A stretch of 64,000 nucleotides of DNA from the NCBI RefSeq assembly GCF_018598185.1, contig NZ_JAHESC010000003.1, positions 62,001 to 126,000 of the forward strand, given 5' to 3'. Positions 33,305 through 42,027 of the stretch are shown piece by piece. The notes beneath the pieces are model-generated. The model was not told the origin of the DNA. It worked only from the letters and a program-made list of their open reading frames with translations, and did no database searches. Each line of letters begins with the position of its first letter. Within the stretch, counting starts at the first letter, position 1. Origin of the DNA: Dawidia soli. Lineage in GTDB: Bacteria; Bacteroidota; Bacteroidia; Cytophagales; Cyclobacteriaceae. A program made the translations under genes and the position numbers.

Positions 33305-34504
33305 CTACTCTGTCAAGCAATTCGGCAGACTGCCGCTGAGGATCACTGTATCTTTTTCAATCTTGAATTGCATGGTGGGATCTTTACCGACCCGTGACAT
33401 GGTACAGAATGAATTCAGGATAAAATCCAACGAGGTATCTTTTGGATAGGCTGCTTCAATCACGCAGCTTTTCATTTCGTCGTTTGTAATTTTCAGGTGG
33501 ACGTTATACTTTTTTTCCAGGATCGCTGCGGCGTCTTCCAGTCTCACACGTGGAAGAACAATCATGGAGTAGTACCAATCCACATTTGCCGGATTAAAGA
33601 GCTCGGGGTTATACCGACCGCTTTCGGTGTAGACTGTCAGTCGTTGTCCCCGTACAAGCTCTCCCAGCTTTTCTCCTTTGTAGCGTACCGCCACACGCCC
33701 ATGCGCAACCGAGACGGTCAGGAACCCGTCTTTCGGATTAGCATCTACCTGGAAACCGGTGCCGAGTACTTCGATCTCTACATTTTGGGCGGTCTTTACG
33801 ACGAATGGCAGCTGTGCATTTTTGGCCACGTCCAGGTAGAAGCTACCTTCTGTAACACTGAGCTCGCGACGATTATTGGTAAAGAAGGGCGTCGGTGTGC
33901 AATAGCTGGTCCCTTCCCGGATGATAGCCCAGGATCTATCCGGAAATTGCACGTACTGCGCAGGCAGCAGGACGGACTCATCGGAGCAACTTTTGGGTTT
34001 AAAATGGATATGTTTGGAAGAAACCGAGATCATGAATGCTACGAAGACGGAGGTACATACCAGCGCGGCGATCTTTCCAACCTTTCCATAGGCGGATCCA
34101 GGCTTGTTGTCTGCCGGGGGCGCTGGTGTGTCATTCGTTGACAGGCGTCTGTGAATTCTTACAGCTTCCCGACCGAGTGCCTCTTCGATTATCGATTGGC
34201 TCGTGCCGGACAGGGGGGTATCTCGCTGGAGCTCGTAGAGGCATTCCTTCCAGATCTCCAATTGCTGTTGGGTGGCCCCACCTTCGCGCAGGGTGTCCAG
34301 GATTCCATCAATGATGGCGACCATGTTGGTGACTTCCTGCTGCATGGAGCCTAGCCTGGCGCGCAGGACGGCCAGGACAATAGCGACACTCTCTTCCGGC
34401 GAAAGTCTATAGGCATGAAACTCCCTAAGCACCCGTACCTGACGAACACTTTTCGACCTGCCAGCAGTAAAATCAAACTGCAGGTCATCACTATCTCCTC
34501 GCAT
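33305..34504 (-). CDS. FecR-like anti-sigma/transmembrane regulator without adjacent sigma factor
   Basis: 399 aa. A long cytoplasmic part (1-140) precedes one transmembrane helix (about 143-162). Outside come a FecR domain (about 180-290, with VKTAQNVEIEVLGTGFQVDA and SVAHGRVAVRYKGEK) and a C-terminal DUF4974-like secretin/TonB-type domain (about 308-395). Such proteins pass a signal from an outer membrane receptor to an ECF sigma factor. Neither a sigma factor nor a receptor lies next to it, and the cytoplasmic part is longer than usual (about 80-100 residues). Confidence 0.82.
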   Translation of the reverse strand: MRGDSDDLQFDFTAGRSKSVRQVRVLREFHAYRLSPEESVAIVLAVLRARLGSMQQEVTNMVAIIDGILDTLREGGATQQQLEIWKECLYELQRDTPLSGTSQSIIEEALGREAVRIHRRLSTNDTPAPPADNKPGSAYGKVGKIAALVCTSVFVAFMISVSSKHIHFKPKSCSDESVLLPAQYVQFPDRSWAIIREGTSYCTPTPFFTNNRRELSVTEGSFYLDVAKNAQLPFVVKTAQNVEIEVLGTGFQVDANPKDGFLTVSVAHGRVAVRYKGEKLGELVRGQRLTVYTESGRYNPELFNPANVDWYYSMIVLPRVRLEDAAAILEKKYNVHLKITNDEMKSCVIEAAYPKDTSLDFILNSFCTMSRVGKDPTMQFKIEKDTVILSGSLPNCLTE

Positions 34505-34685
34505 ATGTCGACGAATTAATTAGCTAAAGTTGGGGTGGGCTCCCGGCATCGAACGATAAACATTCGTTAGCCTCTGTATAGTAAAAGAGTCAATATTACA
34601 TGGAAGGTATAAGAGATTCAGCTAAGATATTGACACTTCATTTCCAACTCCATAAACACCCTTTGTGTGATAGATTTTCTTTTGT

Positions 34686-36317
34686 CTATGTCTGAATCAC
34701 ACCGGTATTGAATCGCTCTACGGTTGCGTGGTTTGCGGCCTCGATGGCGGCGGAGATCACGTTGCGTGTATCGAGCGGATCGATCACGTTGTCTACCCAG
34801 ATGCGCGACGCTGCATAGTATGGGCTGAGCTGGTCGTTGTAGCGATCTGTGATCTCTTTCAATACTTTATCCTCTTCTTCTTTCGAGAGCGTCTGCCCTT
34901 GTGCCTTCATGGCGCTGACGCGAATCTGCAGCAGCGTCTTGGCGGCCGAGGCCCCGCTCATGACGGCGATCTGTGCGGTGGGCCAGGCGACTATCAACCG
35001 CGGGTCATACGCTTTTCCGCACATGGCGTAGTTGCCTGCACCGTACGAGTTACCGACGATGACGGTAAACTTGGGCACGGTAGAGTTCGCCATGGCATTG
35101 ACCATCTTTGCGCCGTCTTTGATGATGCCGCCGTGTTCGGCTTTACTGCCGACCATAAAGCCGCTCACGTCTTGCAAAAACAGCAGCGGGATCTTGCGTT
35201 GGTTGCAGTTCATGATAAAGCGCGCGGCCTTGTCGGCGGAGTCGGAATAGATCACACCGCCCATCTGCATCTCGCCCTTTTTGTTCTTGACCACTTTGCG
35301 TTGGTTTGCTACAATGCCTACAGCCCAACCGTCGATGCGCGCGGTGCCGCACAACAGCGACTTGCCGTACAGGGCTTTGTACTCATCAAACTCAGAGTTG
35401 TCTACCAGGCGTTTGATCACCTCCAGCATGTCATAGGGCTTGACGCGATCACTCGGGATGATACCATATATTTCGCGTGGATCGAGCCTGGGCTCCCGGG
35501 GGGCGATGCGATCAAAGCCGGCCTTGGTGGATGCGCCCAGCTTGTCGAAGATGTTGCGTATATAATTCAGGCAGCTTTTGTCGTCGGGGAACTTGTTGTC
35601 GGTTACCCCGGAGATCTCGCAGTGCGTGGTGGCGCCGCCGAGGGTTTCGTTGTCGATGTCTTCGCCGATGGCGGCTTTTACCAGGTATGAGCCGGCCAGG
35701 AAGATGGAGCCGGTCTTGTCCACGATCATGGCTTCGTCTGACATGATGGGCAGGTAGGCTCCGCCGGCTACGCAGCTGCCCATGATGGCGGCGATCTGCA
35801 CAATGCCCAGGGAGGACATCCGGGCGTTGTTCCGGAACTGACGACCGAAGTGCTCTTTATCGGGAAATATTTCATCCTGCATGGGCAGGAATACACCGGC
35901 GCTGTCTACAAGGTATACAATCGGCAGGTGGTTCTCCATCGCGATCTCCTGTGCGCGCAGGTTCTTCTTGGCGGTGATGGGAAACCAGGCTCCTGCCTTG
36001 ACGGTAGCGTCGTTGGCGACGATGACGGCGAGGCGGCCTCTGATGTGGCCCAACCCGGTCACTACTCCACCGGAGGGACAGCCGCCATATTCTTTATACA
36101 TGCCGTCGCCTGCAAACAGTCCCACCTCTATAAATTCCGACCCTTCGTCGATGAGGTGGGCGATGCGTTCACGCGCCGTGAGCTTTCCTTTCTGATGTTG
36201 TTCTTCGATCTTCTTTTCACCTCCGCCCAGCTGTACTTTTTTACCGCGGGCGTGAAGTTGCGTTACGAGCTGCTTGAGCTGGTCTTCGTTGCGGTTGAAT
36301 TCCAAATCCTGCGCCAT
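34686..36317 (-). CDS. Acyl-CoA carboxylase, carboxyltransferase (beta) subunit
   Basis: 543 aa. Transfers CO2 from carboxybiotin to an acyl-CoA. Both carboxyltransferase halves are present. The N-terminal half has YGGCPSGGVVTGLGHIRGR and MGSCVAGGAYLPIMSDEAMI; the C-terminal half has LFLQDVSGFMVGSKAEHGGII and NSYGAGNYAMCGKAYDPRL. Length and the FLPMQDEIFPDKEHFGR segment fit methylcrotonyl-/geranyl-CoA carboxylase beta subunits better than the propionyl-CoA type. No biotin-carboxylase subunit gene is adjacent, so the alpha subunit must be encoded elsewhere. Confidence 0.88.
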   Translation of the reverse strand: MAQDLEFNRNEDQLKQLVTQLHARGKKVQLGGGEKKIEEQHQKGKLTARERIAHLIDEGSEFIEVGLFAGDGMYKEYGGCPSGGVVTGLGHIRGRLAVIVANDATVKAGAWFPITAKKNLRAQEIAMENHLPIVYLVDSAGVFLPMQDEIFPDKEHFGRQFRNNARMSSLGIVQIAAIMGSCVAGGAYLPIMSDEAMIVDKTGSIFLAGSYLVKAAIGEDIDNETLGGATTHCEISGVTDNKFPDDKSCLNYIRNIFDKLGASTKAGFDRIAPREPRLDPREIYGIIPSDRVKPYDMLEVIKRLVDNSEFDEYKALYGKSLLCGTARIDGWAVGIVANQRKVVKNKKGEMQMGGVIYSDSADKAARFIMNCNQRKIPLLFLQDVSGFMVGSKAEHGGIIKDGAKMVNAMANSTVPKFTVIVGNSYGAGNYAMCGKAYDPRLIVAWPTAQIAVMSGASAAKTLLQIRVSAMKAQGQTLSKEEEDKVLKEITDRYNDQLSPYYAASRIWVDNVIDPLDTRNVISAAIEAANHATVERFNTGVIQT

Positions 36318-36406
36318 GGGGATGATGGGTTAACAGGCACATGTTATCGCTAAAGTTCGTCAATTCCAAATGGCGCCGCGATAATCCCGGGAGGGTGGAG
36401 CTGCCG

Positions 36407-37054
36407 TCAGTGAATAAACGCAACCCACTCGGTATCTTTCCCGCGGCAAAGTTGAAGGCCCTCGGAGAAAGCGGCCATGAGTTCTTGCAGTACTTCGCCG
36501 TCGTCAGACTGTTTGTCTTTTTCAGTGAGTTGAATCTTACTCAGTACCGCCAGCAGGTGATCTATTTCCGGTTTCGAATAGTGACTGATGCCGGGGAAAT
36601 CATTGCTCGGCGGTATGTCAAACACATCCTTCTCGCCCCACATCCTGTCGAGGTTGACTTTCGCGCCGGCATTATCCAGTAATTCATTCAGACGCTTCCA
36701 GACCCGGCCGGCGTAAAAGATCTCCTCGTCCGGAGCAACGCGGGTACCGAGCACATCGCAGGTCAGCAGAAGCGCATAACCATATTGGTGCGCCACCTGT
36801 GGGTTGAGACCTGTTGACGGCCTGCTTTTAAAGAGGCCCAGAAATCCGTTGTTCCCGGCTTTCCGGTCGGCTGGTTTGATATACCGGAAAACCAGGTCGT
36901 CTATAATTTCATCAAAGTCAACTTCACTTTGATCGGCATATGTGTCGTACAGATCGGAGGCCTTTATTTGCTCGGCCAGTTGCTCGTCTTTCGACCCGAG
37001 TACGCGCCGTACCTTCTCGAGGTCAACAGCAAATGGCAATGCGTAATATCCCAT
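36407..37054 (-). CDS. Hypothetical cytosolic protein
   Basis: 215 aa, function unknown. No signal peptide or membrane segment. The start MGYYALPFAVDLEKVRRVLG, a middle VAHQYGYALLLTCDVLG, and DIPPSNDFPGISHYSKPEIDHLL suggest a soluble helical protein of the kind annotated as uncharacterised in many bacteria. It is 61 nt upstream of the MCE gene's stop on the same strand, with no obvious functional tie. Confidence 0.65.
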   Translation of the reverse strand: MGYYALPFAVDLEKVRRVLGSKDEQLAEQIKASDLYDTYADQSEVDFDEIIDDLVFRYIKPADRKAGNNGFLGLFKSRPSTGLNPQVAHQYGYALLLTCDVLGTRVAPDEEIFYAGRVWKRLNELLDNAGAKVNLDRMWGEKDVFDIPPSNDFPGISHYSKPEIDHLLAVLSKIQLTEKDKQSDDGEVLQELMAAFSEGLQLCRGKDTEWVAFIH

Positions 37055-37115
37055 AGAAATTCTTTATCGCTATCCTGTGGCTGCGCTCCGTGCTGCTGCT
37101 CATGAAAGCCCTGCC

Positions 37116-38087
37116 CTACTGCTTTTTCTTCTCTTCTTCTTTGCGTTGGCGGGCCAGGTCGCGTTCGATGGTCTTGCTGCTTTTACCCAACGGCGCCAGG
37201 AAGTGCCGGGGGTTCTTATTGAAGTGTTTCGCGAGCGAGTCGAACGATACCAGGAGTTTGTTGAGGTTCACGTAGAGCGTGTCTTCCGTCAACAGCTTGC
37301 TGGCGGTGTTGTCGCCTTTGTTGAGGCGGGCCAGCGTTTCGTTGAGCTTGGCCAGGCTTTGTTGTGCTTTCTTTACCGTATTGTTAAGCTCCATCTGCTT
37401 GAGCGAGTCCGACAGGGTGTGGAAGTTGGCGATGGTCGGCTTCAACTCTTCGAGGGTGCCGTTGAGGTTGGCGGCGACGGTTTTGAAGTTTGTGCCCAGG
37501 TCGTTGATGTTGCTGTTGGCGGTGCGCAGTGTCTGGTTCAGCAGGCCGGGGGTAGTTTCCAGTCCTCTCAACATGGTATCCAGGCGCCGGCTGTTGCTGG
37601 TGAGGCCATCGAGCAGGTGATTTACATTTTTCAGGGTTGTGGTGAGGTTGCTGGCTACCGGCCCGGCATTTTGTGCCAGGAAGTCCATGATGCCTTTGGC
37701 TACTTCTGAACGGATGGTGTCGTCGGCTTCGAGCACGCGGCCTCCGGTGCCGTGCATGTCCAGCTGGATGAACCGGCCGCCCAGCAGCTCGCCGTTGAGC
37801 ATGGCCACCGAGGAGTCTGTCAGCACGATCTCCGAATCGATATCCAACTCTACCACCACGCGGTCGAGGTGCTGCTGGATCTGGATGTCGCTTACGCGGC
37901 CCACGGCGTAGCCGTTGAGGAAGACCTGGTTGGATTCGGTCAGCTTGTCTACGTTCTGATAAACGGCGTAGTACTTGTGGTTCGATGAAAAGAAGTCGGT
38001 GCCTTTGAGAAAGTTGAAGCCAAAGTACAGCAATGTGAAGGCCACTACCATAAAGAGGCCGACTTTAAATTCCTTCGATAGTTTCAT
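37116..38087 (-). CDS. MlaD/MCE-family lipid-transport protein
   Basis: 323 aa. An N-terminal anchor helix (about 8-28, VGLFMVVAFTLLYFGFNF) is followed by an MCE domain (about 38-115: YYAVYQNVDKLTESNQVFLNG, VGRVSDIQIQ, LLGGRFIQLDM). The rest is a long helical/coiled-coil region (150-310). Such proteins form hexamers in the periplasm that carry phospholipids with a MlaE/MlaF ABC transporter; those partners are not in the window. It lies 66 nt downstream of the amidase gene, as is common in Bacteroidota, where amidase and MCE gene are neighbours. Confidence 0.88.
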   Translation of the reverse strand: MKLSKEFKVGLFMVVAFTLLYFGFNFLKGTDFFSSNHKYYAVYQNVDKLTESNQVFLNGYAVGRVSDIQIQQHLDRVVVELDIDSEIVLTDSSVAMLNGELLGGRFIQLDMHGTGGRVLEADDTIRSEVAKGIMDFLAQNAGPVASNLTTTLKNVNHLLDGLTSNSRRLDTMLRGLETTPGLLNQTLRTANSNINDLGTNFKTVAANLNGTLEELKPTIANFHTLSDSLKQMELNNTVKKAQQSLAKLNETLARLNKGDNTASKLLTEDTLYVNLNKLLVSFDSLAKHFNKNPRHFLAPLGKSSKTIERDLARQRKEEEKKKQ

Positions 38088-38153
38088 GTGTCTAAAATGC
38101 GGTTGCTGTGATGTCTATGGATTCCCTTCCAGGCCGTGTGCCGTTTCCGGTTG

Positions 38154-38945
38154 TCAATTTAGGGATTTTATGGATTCCACTTCATTTTTGTATTCTTTGA
38201 AAGCGCGGTAGATGCCAGAGGCTACCAGCTCCTGGCCCTGTTCGGTGGCCAAAAAGTTCTCTTCGGTGGGATTGGAAAGAAAGCCCGTCTCGATCAGCAC
38301 GCTGGGCATGGTGGTGCGCCAGAGCACGACAAACCCGGCTTGCTTCACGCCGCGGCTTACCCGGCCTACTTTATTTTTAAATTGTCCCTCTACCTTCTGT
38401 GCGAATTTCAGGCTGCTTTCCTGGTAGGCGCTTTGAATGAGTGTAAAGAGTATATACGATTCGGGGCTGTTGGGCTCAAACCCTTCGTAACGGTCCTTAT
38501 AGTCTTTGTCCATGAGGATCACGGAGTTCTCGCGCTTGGCGACCTCGAGATTTTTTTCGTCCACGTGCATCCCCATGACGAAGGTCTCCGTGCCATAGGC
38601 CTTGGCGTTGGGGTTGGCGTTGGCGTGGATACATATAAAGAGATCGGCTTTGGCCTTGTTGGCAATGGCGGCCCGTTCGTCCAGGGGCAGGTAGCGGTCG
38701 TCCTTGCGCGTGTAGATCACTTTTACGTCGGGGACATTTTTTTCGATGTACTCCCCTACGAGCAGGGCGATCTTCAGGGCCAGGTCCTTTTCTTTTACTT
38801 TCTTGCCCCGGGTGCCGTTGTCTTTGCCGCCGTGCCCGGCGTCGATGACGACGAGATCGACCTTGGAGTCGTGCTGCGCAGAGACGGTCAAAGAATTTAG
38901 CAAGGTTATTGCTATCAGAAGCAGGGTTAATCCAATATTCCTCAC
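38154..38945 (-). CDS. N-acetylmuramoyl-L-alanine amidase (Amidase_3)
   Basis: 263 aa from GTG 38945, giving a compact signal peptide (RNIGLTLLLIAITLL ... VSAQ). The frame stays open to 39260, but that extension runs antisense to lptD and lacks protein character. Zinc ligands: His in VIDAGHGGKDNG, Glu in KEKDLAL and His in ICIHANAN; catalytic Glu in VLIETGFLSNPTEE. Cleaves the amide between MurNAc and the stem peptide during cell separation. Divergent from lptD; co-directional with the MCE gene downstream. Confidence 0.85.
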   Translation of the reverse strand: MRNIGLTLLLIAITLLNSLTVSAQHDSKVDLVVIDAGHGGKDNGTRGKKVKEKDLALKIALLVGEYIEKNVPDVKVIYTRKDDRYLPLDERAAIANKAKADLFICIHANANPNAKAYGTETFVMGMHVDEKNLEVAKRENSVILMDKDYKDRYEGFEPNSPESYILFTLIQSAYQESSLKFAQKVEGQFKNKVGRVSRGVKQAGFVVLWRTTMPSVLIETGFLSNPTEENFLATEQGQELVASGIYRAFKEYKNEVESIKSLN

Positions 38946-38955
38946 AGGCCTTACA

Positions 38956-41778
38956 ATGTTCAGTGTATTTGCAATAACTTTACGCAAAAATGTGAATTTT
39001 TCACTAAAAGCTAAAAACCTGACCTTTAACCCGGTATTTGTGCGGCATTTTAGTCTTCTTCTTTTTTTGCTCATAAGCACTGTCGCTGCCGCGCAAGTGG
39101 AACCCCGTGTTAAGACCCCGCAAGAGGTTATTAGTACTCCGAACGATTCCATTCCTGCTCCGGCCGATTCGATCCCGCCGCCGGGGGCTTTAAAAGACAC
39201 ACTCAAATCCGATACGGTCAAAACTCCGCCGCCCAAGGGCGACATTGAAACTACTATCAATTATTCTGCCAAGGACTCGATCCGGGCTACCCTCGACAAC
39301 CAGATGGTTTGGTTGTATGGCGACGCCAAGATCAAATACGGCGAGGTCGAGCTGGAGGCCGAAGAGATCATCATCGACTACGCCAACAACACCCTGACGG
39401 CCCACGGCCGCCGCGATTCGCTCGGGCAGCGCGTGGGGTACCCGATCTTTAAAAACGGGGCCGAGCTGTACGAGACCAAAGATATTGTCTACAACTTCAA
39501 GACCCGTCGTGCGCGGATCAGCGAGGTAGTGACCACGCAGGGCGAGGGCTACGTCAGCTCCCGCGCCGCTTTCAAAAACGAAAAGAACGAGATCCTCAGC
39601 CTTCACAACTCTTACACCACCTGTAACCTCGAGCATCCGCACTTCCGCATCATTTCCAGCAAGGCCAAGGCCATCCCGCACGACAAGATCGTGTCGGGGC
39701 CTTTTTATTTTGAGTTTAATGAGATCCCTCTTCCCATCGGGTTCCTGTTCGGTATGTTCCCGTCGCCGCGCAAGAGCTCGTCGGGCATCATCTTCCCGTC
39801 GTATGGCGAAGAGCGCCGCCGAGGCTTTAACCTGCGCAACGGTGGGTATTTCTTTGATATCAGCGAATACGTCAAGCTGGCGCTGACGGGAGACATTTAT
39901 TCGAAGGGCGGCCACGCGGTGTATGCCAATTCCAGCTACCTGAAACGGTATGCCTACAGCGGCTCGGTGAACTTTGCCTATTCGCGTAACTCGGACACGG
40001 ACGAAAAGATCGAGACGAACAATTATACACAAGACTTTCGCCTGACGTGGAGCCACTCGCCTCAGTCAAAAGGCAATGGACGCTTCTCTGCGTCTGTGAA
40101 TGCCGCTACGTCCACCTTCAACCGGAATAACTTCTTGTCGTACGGAACTCCTGCCGCTCAGTACACCGCGGCACTGAGCAATATCTCCACGAAGCTGAGC
40201 TCGAACGTGTCGTATAGCCATCGCTTTGCGGGCACGCCTTTTACCATGGCCATCAATGCCAGTCACAACCAGGATATCGTTACCAAGAACGTGGACCTGG
40301 CGCTGCCGACGCTGACGGCGAACATGACCAACATTTATCCGTTCCAAAAGAAATCGGGTGAGACCGGTCCCCTGGACAACTTTTCCATTTCGTATGCCAT
40401 GACGGCCCAGAACCGCATTACCAACAACCTGGGGCGGCGTACGATCACCTCGACACAAGACAGCATCGCGCCGTTCACCCTGGCCAACTTCAGCCGCTTC
40501 TTTGAAAACGGCCGGAAAGGCATTCGGCACTCGATACCGATGTCGTATTCGTTTAAGGCGTTCAAGTATTTTACGATGTCTCCCTCCGTCTCGTTCGAAT
40601 CAAAATGGTATTGGGAAAAACTTGACTATGAATACAACAGCCGGGGTCAGCTGGTGGTAAAAGATACCATCGAGGGATTCAATACCATCGAGAACTATTC
40701 GGTCAGCACCAGCCTTACCACCCGGATGTACGGCACTTATTTCTTTAAGAAAGGAAAGGTCAAGGCCATCCGTCACGTGGTGAACCCTTCGATATCGTTC
40801 GGCTATACACCCGACTTCACCACGAACAACGGTTATTTTTTCAAAGCACACCGGGTGGATAGTGTCTACACAGATGCCAACGATCAACTTGTGATGGTAG
40901 CGGCGGCCAACAGTGAATATTATAAATCCAGACACGAAGGTTCTGTTTATGGCGGATCGACCACGGGCCGTAGCGGCTCGATCGGCTTTAGCCTGGGTAA
41001 CAACGTAGAAATGAAGGTACAGGGAGAACAGGACTCTGTAGCACGCAAGGTGATGTTACTCAACAACCTGTCGCTTAACACGAGCTACAACCTGATGGCT
41101 GATTCGTTCAACCTGGCTCCGATCGGCATCGCCGCCAACACCAACATTCTGGACAACCTGTTCAACCTGAACGCATCGGCCACCCTGGATCCTTATTCGT
41201 ACCAGTCCTTTCTGGTTAACCCAGAGACGAACTCCCGCAGAACGATCGAGCGCCGTGTAGACCGGTATGTCTGGCGTGATGGAAAGCTCGGCCGGATCAC
41301 CAGCGCCACGCTGGCCGTCAGCACGAACTTAAACCCCAAGGCGCGCGACAAGAATAATAGTTCCCGCGAAAAAATTTCCAAATCCGACCTGCCGCAACAA
41401 GAGAAAGACTACCTCATTGAAAACCCTGATGCCTACGTGGATTTCGATATACCGTGGAGCCTGAACCTGAGCTATAACGCTGCCTACTCGCACCCGGTCA
41501 ACAGCGCGGAAAGGATTACGCAGACCGTTACGGCCAACGGCGATTTCGCGCTTTCGAAACAATGGAAGTTTACCTATAGCACGGGTTATCACTTCGAGGA
41601 TGGTGAGTTTTCCATTACGCAGCTCGGCATTGCCCGTGACCTGCACTGCTGGACCATGAGTGTTAACTGGACGCCGTTTGGCCAGTTCCAGCAGTTCTAT
41701 TTTGTGATCAATGTGAAGTCCAGTTTGCTTCAGGATCTGAAGCTGGAGAGGAGGAAGCCTTTCTTTGATAATTTGTAA
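38956..41778 (+). CDS. lptD: LPS-assembly outer membrane protein LptD
   Basis: 940 aa from ATG 38956; GTG 39040 would give 912 aa with a shorter, more normal signal peptide (RHFSLLLFLLISTVAAAQ) and leave 94 bp for promoters toward the divergent amidase. An OstA-like periplasmic domain (NQMVWLYGDAKIKYGEVELEAEEIIIDYANNTLTAHG) is followed by the large barrel with MFPSPRKSSSGIIFPSYGEERRRGF and a C-terminal aromatic-rich strand set. A Pro-rich segment (about 50-95) follows the signal. Inserts lipopolysaccharide into the outer membrane. A strong terminator follows the stop. Confidence 0.88.
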   Translation: MFSVFAITLRKNVNFSLKAKNLTFNPVFVRHFSLLLFLLISTVAAAQVEPRVKTPQEVISTPNDSIPAPADSIPPPGALKDTLKSDTVKTPPPKGDIETTINYSAKDSIRATLDNQMVWLYGDAKIKYGEVELEAEEIIIDYANNTLTAHGRRDSLGQRVGYPIFKNGAELYETKDIVYNFKTRRARISEVVTTQGEGYVSSRAAFKNEKNEILSLHNSYTTCNLEHPHFRIISSKAKAIPHDKIVSGPFYFEFNEIPLPIGFLFGMFPSPRKSSSGIIFPSYGEERRRGFNLRNGGYFFDISEYVKLALTGDIYSKGGHAVYANSSYLKRYAYSGSVNFAYSRNSDTDEKIETNNYTQDFRLTWSHSPQSKGNGRFSASVNAATSTFNRNNFLSYGTPAAQYTAALSNISTKLSSNVSYSHRFAGTPFTMAINASHNQDIVTKNVDLALPTLTANMTNIYPFQKKSGETGPLDNFSISYAMTAQNRITNNLGRRTITSTQDSIAPFTLANFSRFFENGRKGIRHSIPMSYSFKAFKYFTMSPSVSFESKWYWEKLDYEYNSRGQLVVKDTIEGFNTIENYSVSTSLTTRMYGTYFFKKGKVKAIRHVVNPSISFGYTPDFTTNNGYFFKAHRVDSVYTDANDQLVMVAAANSEYYKSRHEGSVYGGSTTGRSGSIGFSLGNNVEMKVQGEQDSVARKVMLLNNLSLNTSYNLMADSFNLAPIGIAANTNILDNLFNLNASATLDPYSYQSFLVNPETNSRRTIERRVDRYVWRDGKLGRITSATLAVSTNLNPKARDKNNSSREKISKSDLPQQEKDYLIENPDAYVDFDIPWSLNLSYNAAYSHPVNSAERITQTVTANGDFALSKQWKFTYSTGYHFEDGEFSITQLGIARDLHCWTMSVNWTPFGQFQQFYFVINVKSSLLQDLKLERRKPFFDNL

Positions 41779-41808
41779 GAAAACAGGCTCTTGTCGAGCC
41801 TGTTTTCT
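41778..41808 (+). terminator. Intrinsic terminator of lptD
   Basis: Perfect 13-bp stem AGAAAACAGGCTC / GAGCCTGTTTTCT with a 5-nt loop, T-rich 3' arm, overlapping the last base of the stop codon. Confidence 0.85.
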
Positions 41809-41885
41809 GATATGGTGGGTCATCGGTTGCCGACACGGAAGCAGTACTGAACGGGGGCGTAAAATGGACGACGGCGCCTGGAGTT

Positions 41886-41973
41886 GTTACGCCCTTACAG
41901 GGCTTGGATATCGTCTGTATTGGTTTCCCCAGGCCTTACAGCCTGGGCTGATGTGTTACGCCCCTTCAGGGCT
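41886..41973. repeat. REP-like palindromic repeat cluster
   Basis: GTTACGCCCTTACAGGGCT (41886-41904) and GTTACGCCCCTTCAGGGCT (41955-41973) flank the palindrome CCCAGGC-N6-GCCTGGG (41928-41947). Units of this type (GCCCTN3AGGGC and CCAGGC/GCCTGG) look like dispersed intergenic palindromes. No gene is in 41809-42027. Confidence 0.6.
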
Positions 41974-42027
41974 CCGCCGTTCTTGCATAAGCCGTCGAAA
42001 TCGCCGGGTATAGTTGGCACCCGCGCT

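Noticed and set aside
33042-33320. 92-codon minus-strand frame overlapping the 74-aa protein
   Set aside because: The overlapping 74-codon frame has better charged/helical character and a normal start; both cannot be expected.
38154-39260. Full-length 368-codon reading of the amidase frame
   Set aside because: The first 105 codons are antisense to lptD and lack domain features; the signal peptide begins at codon 106.
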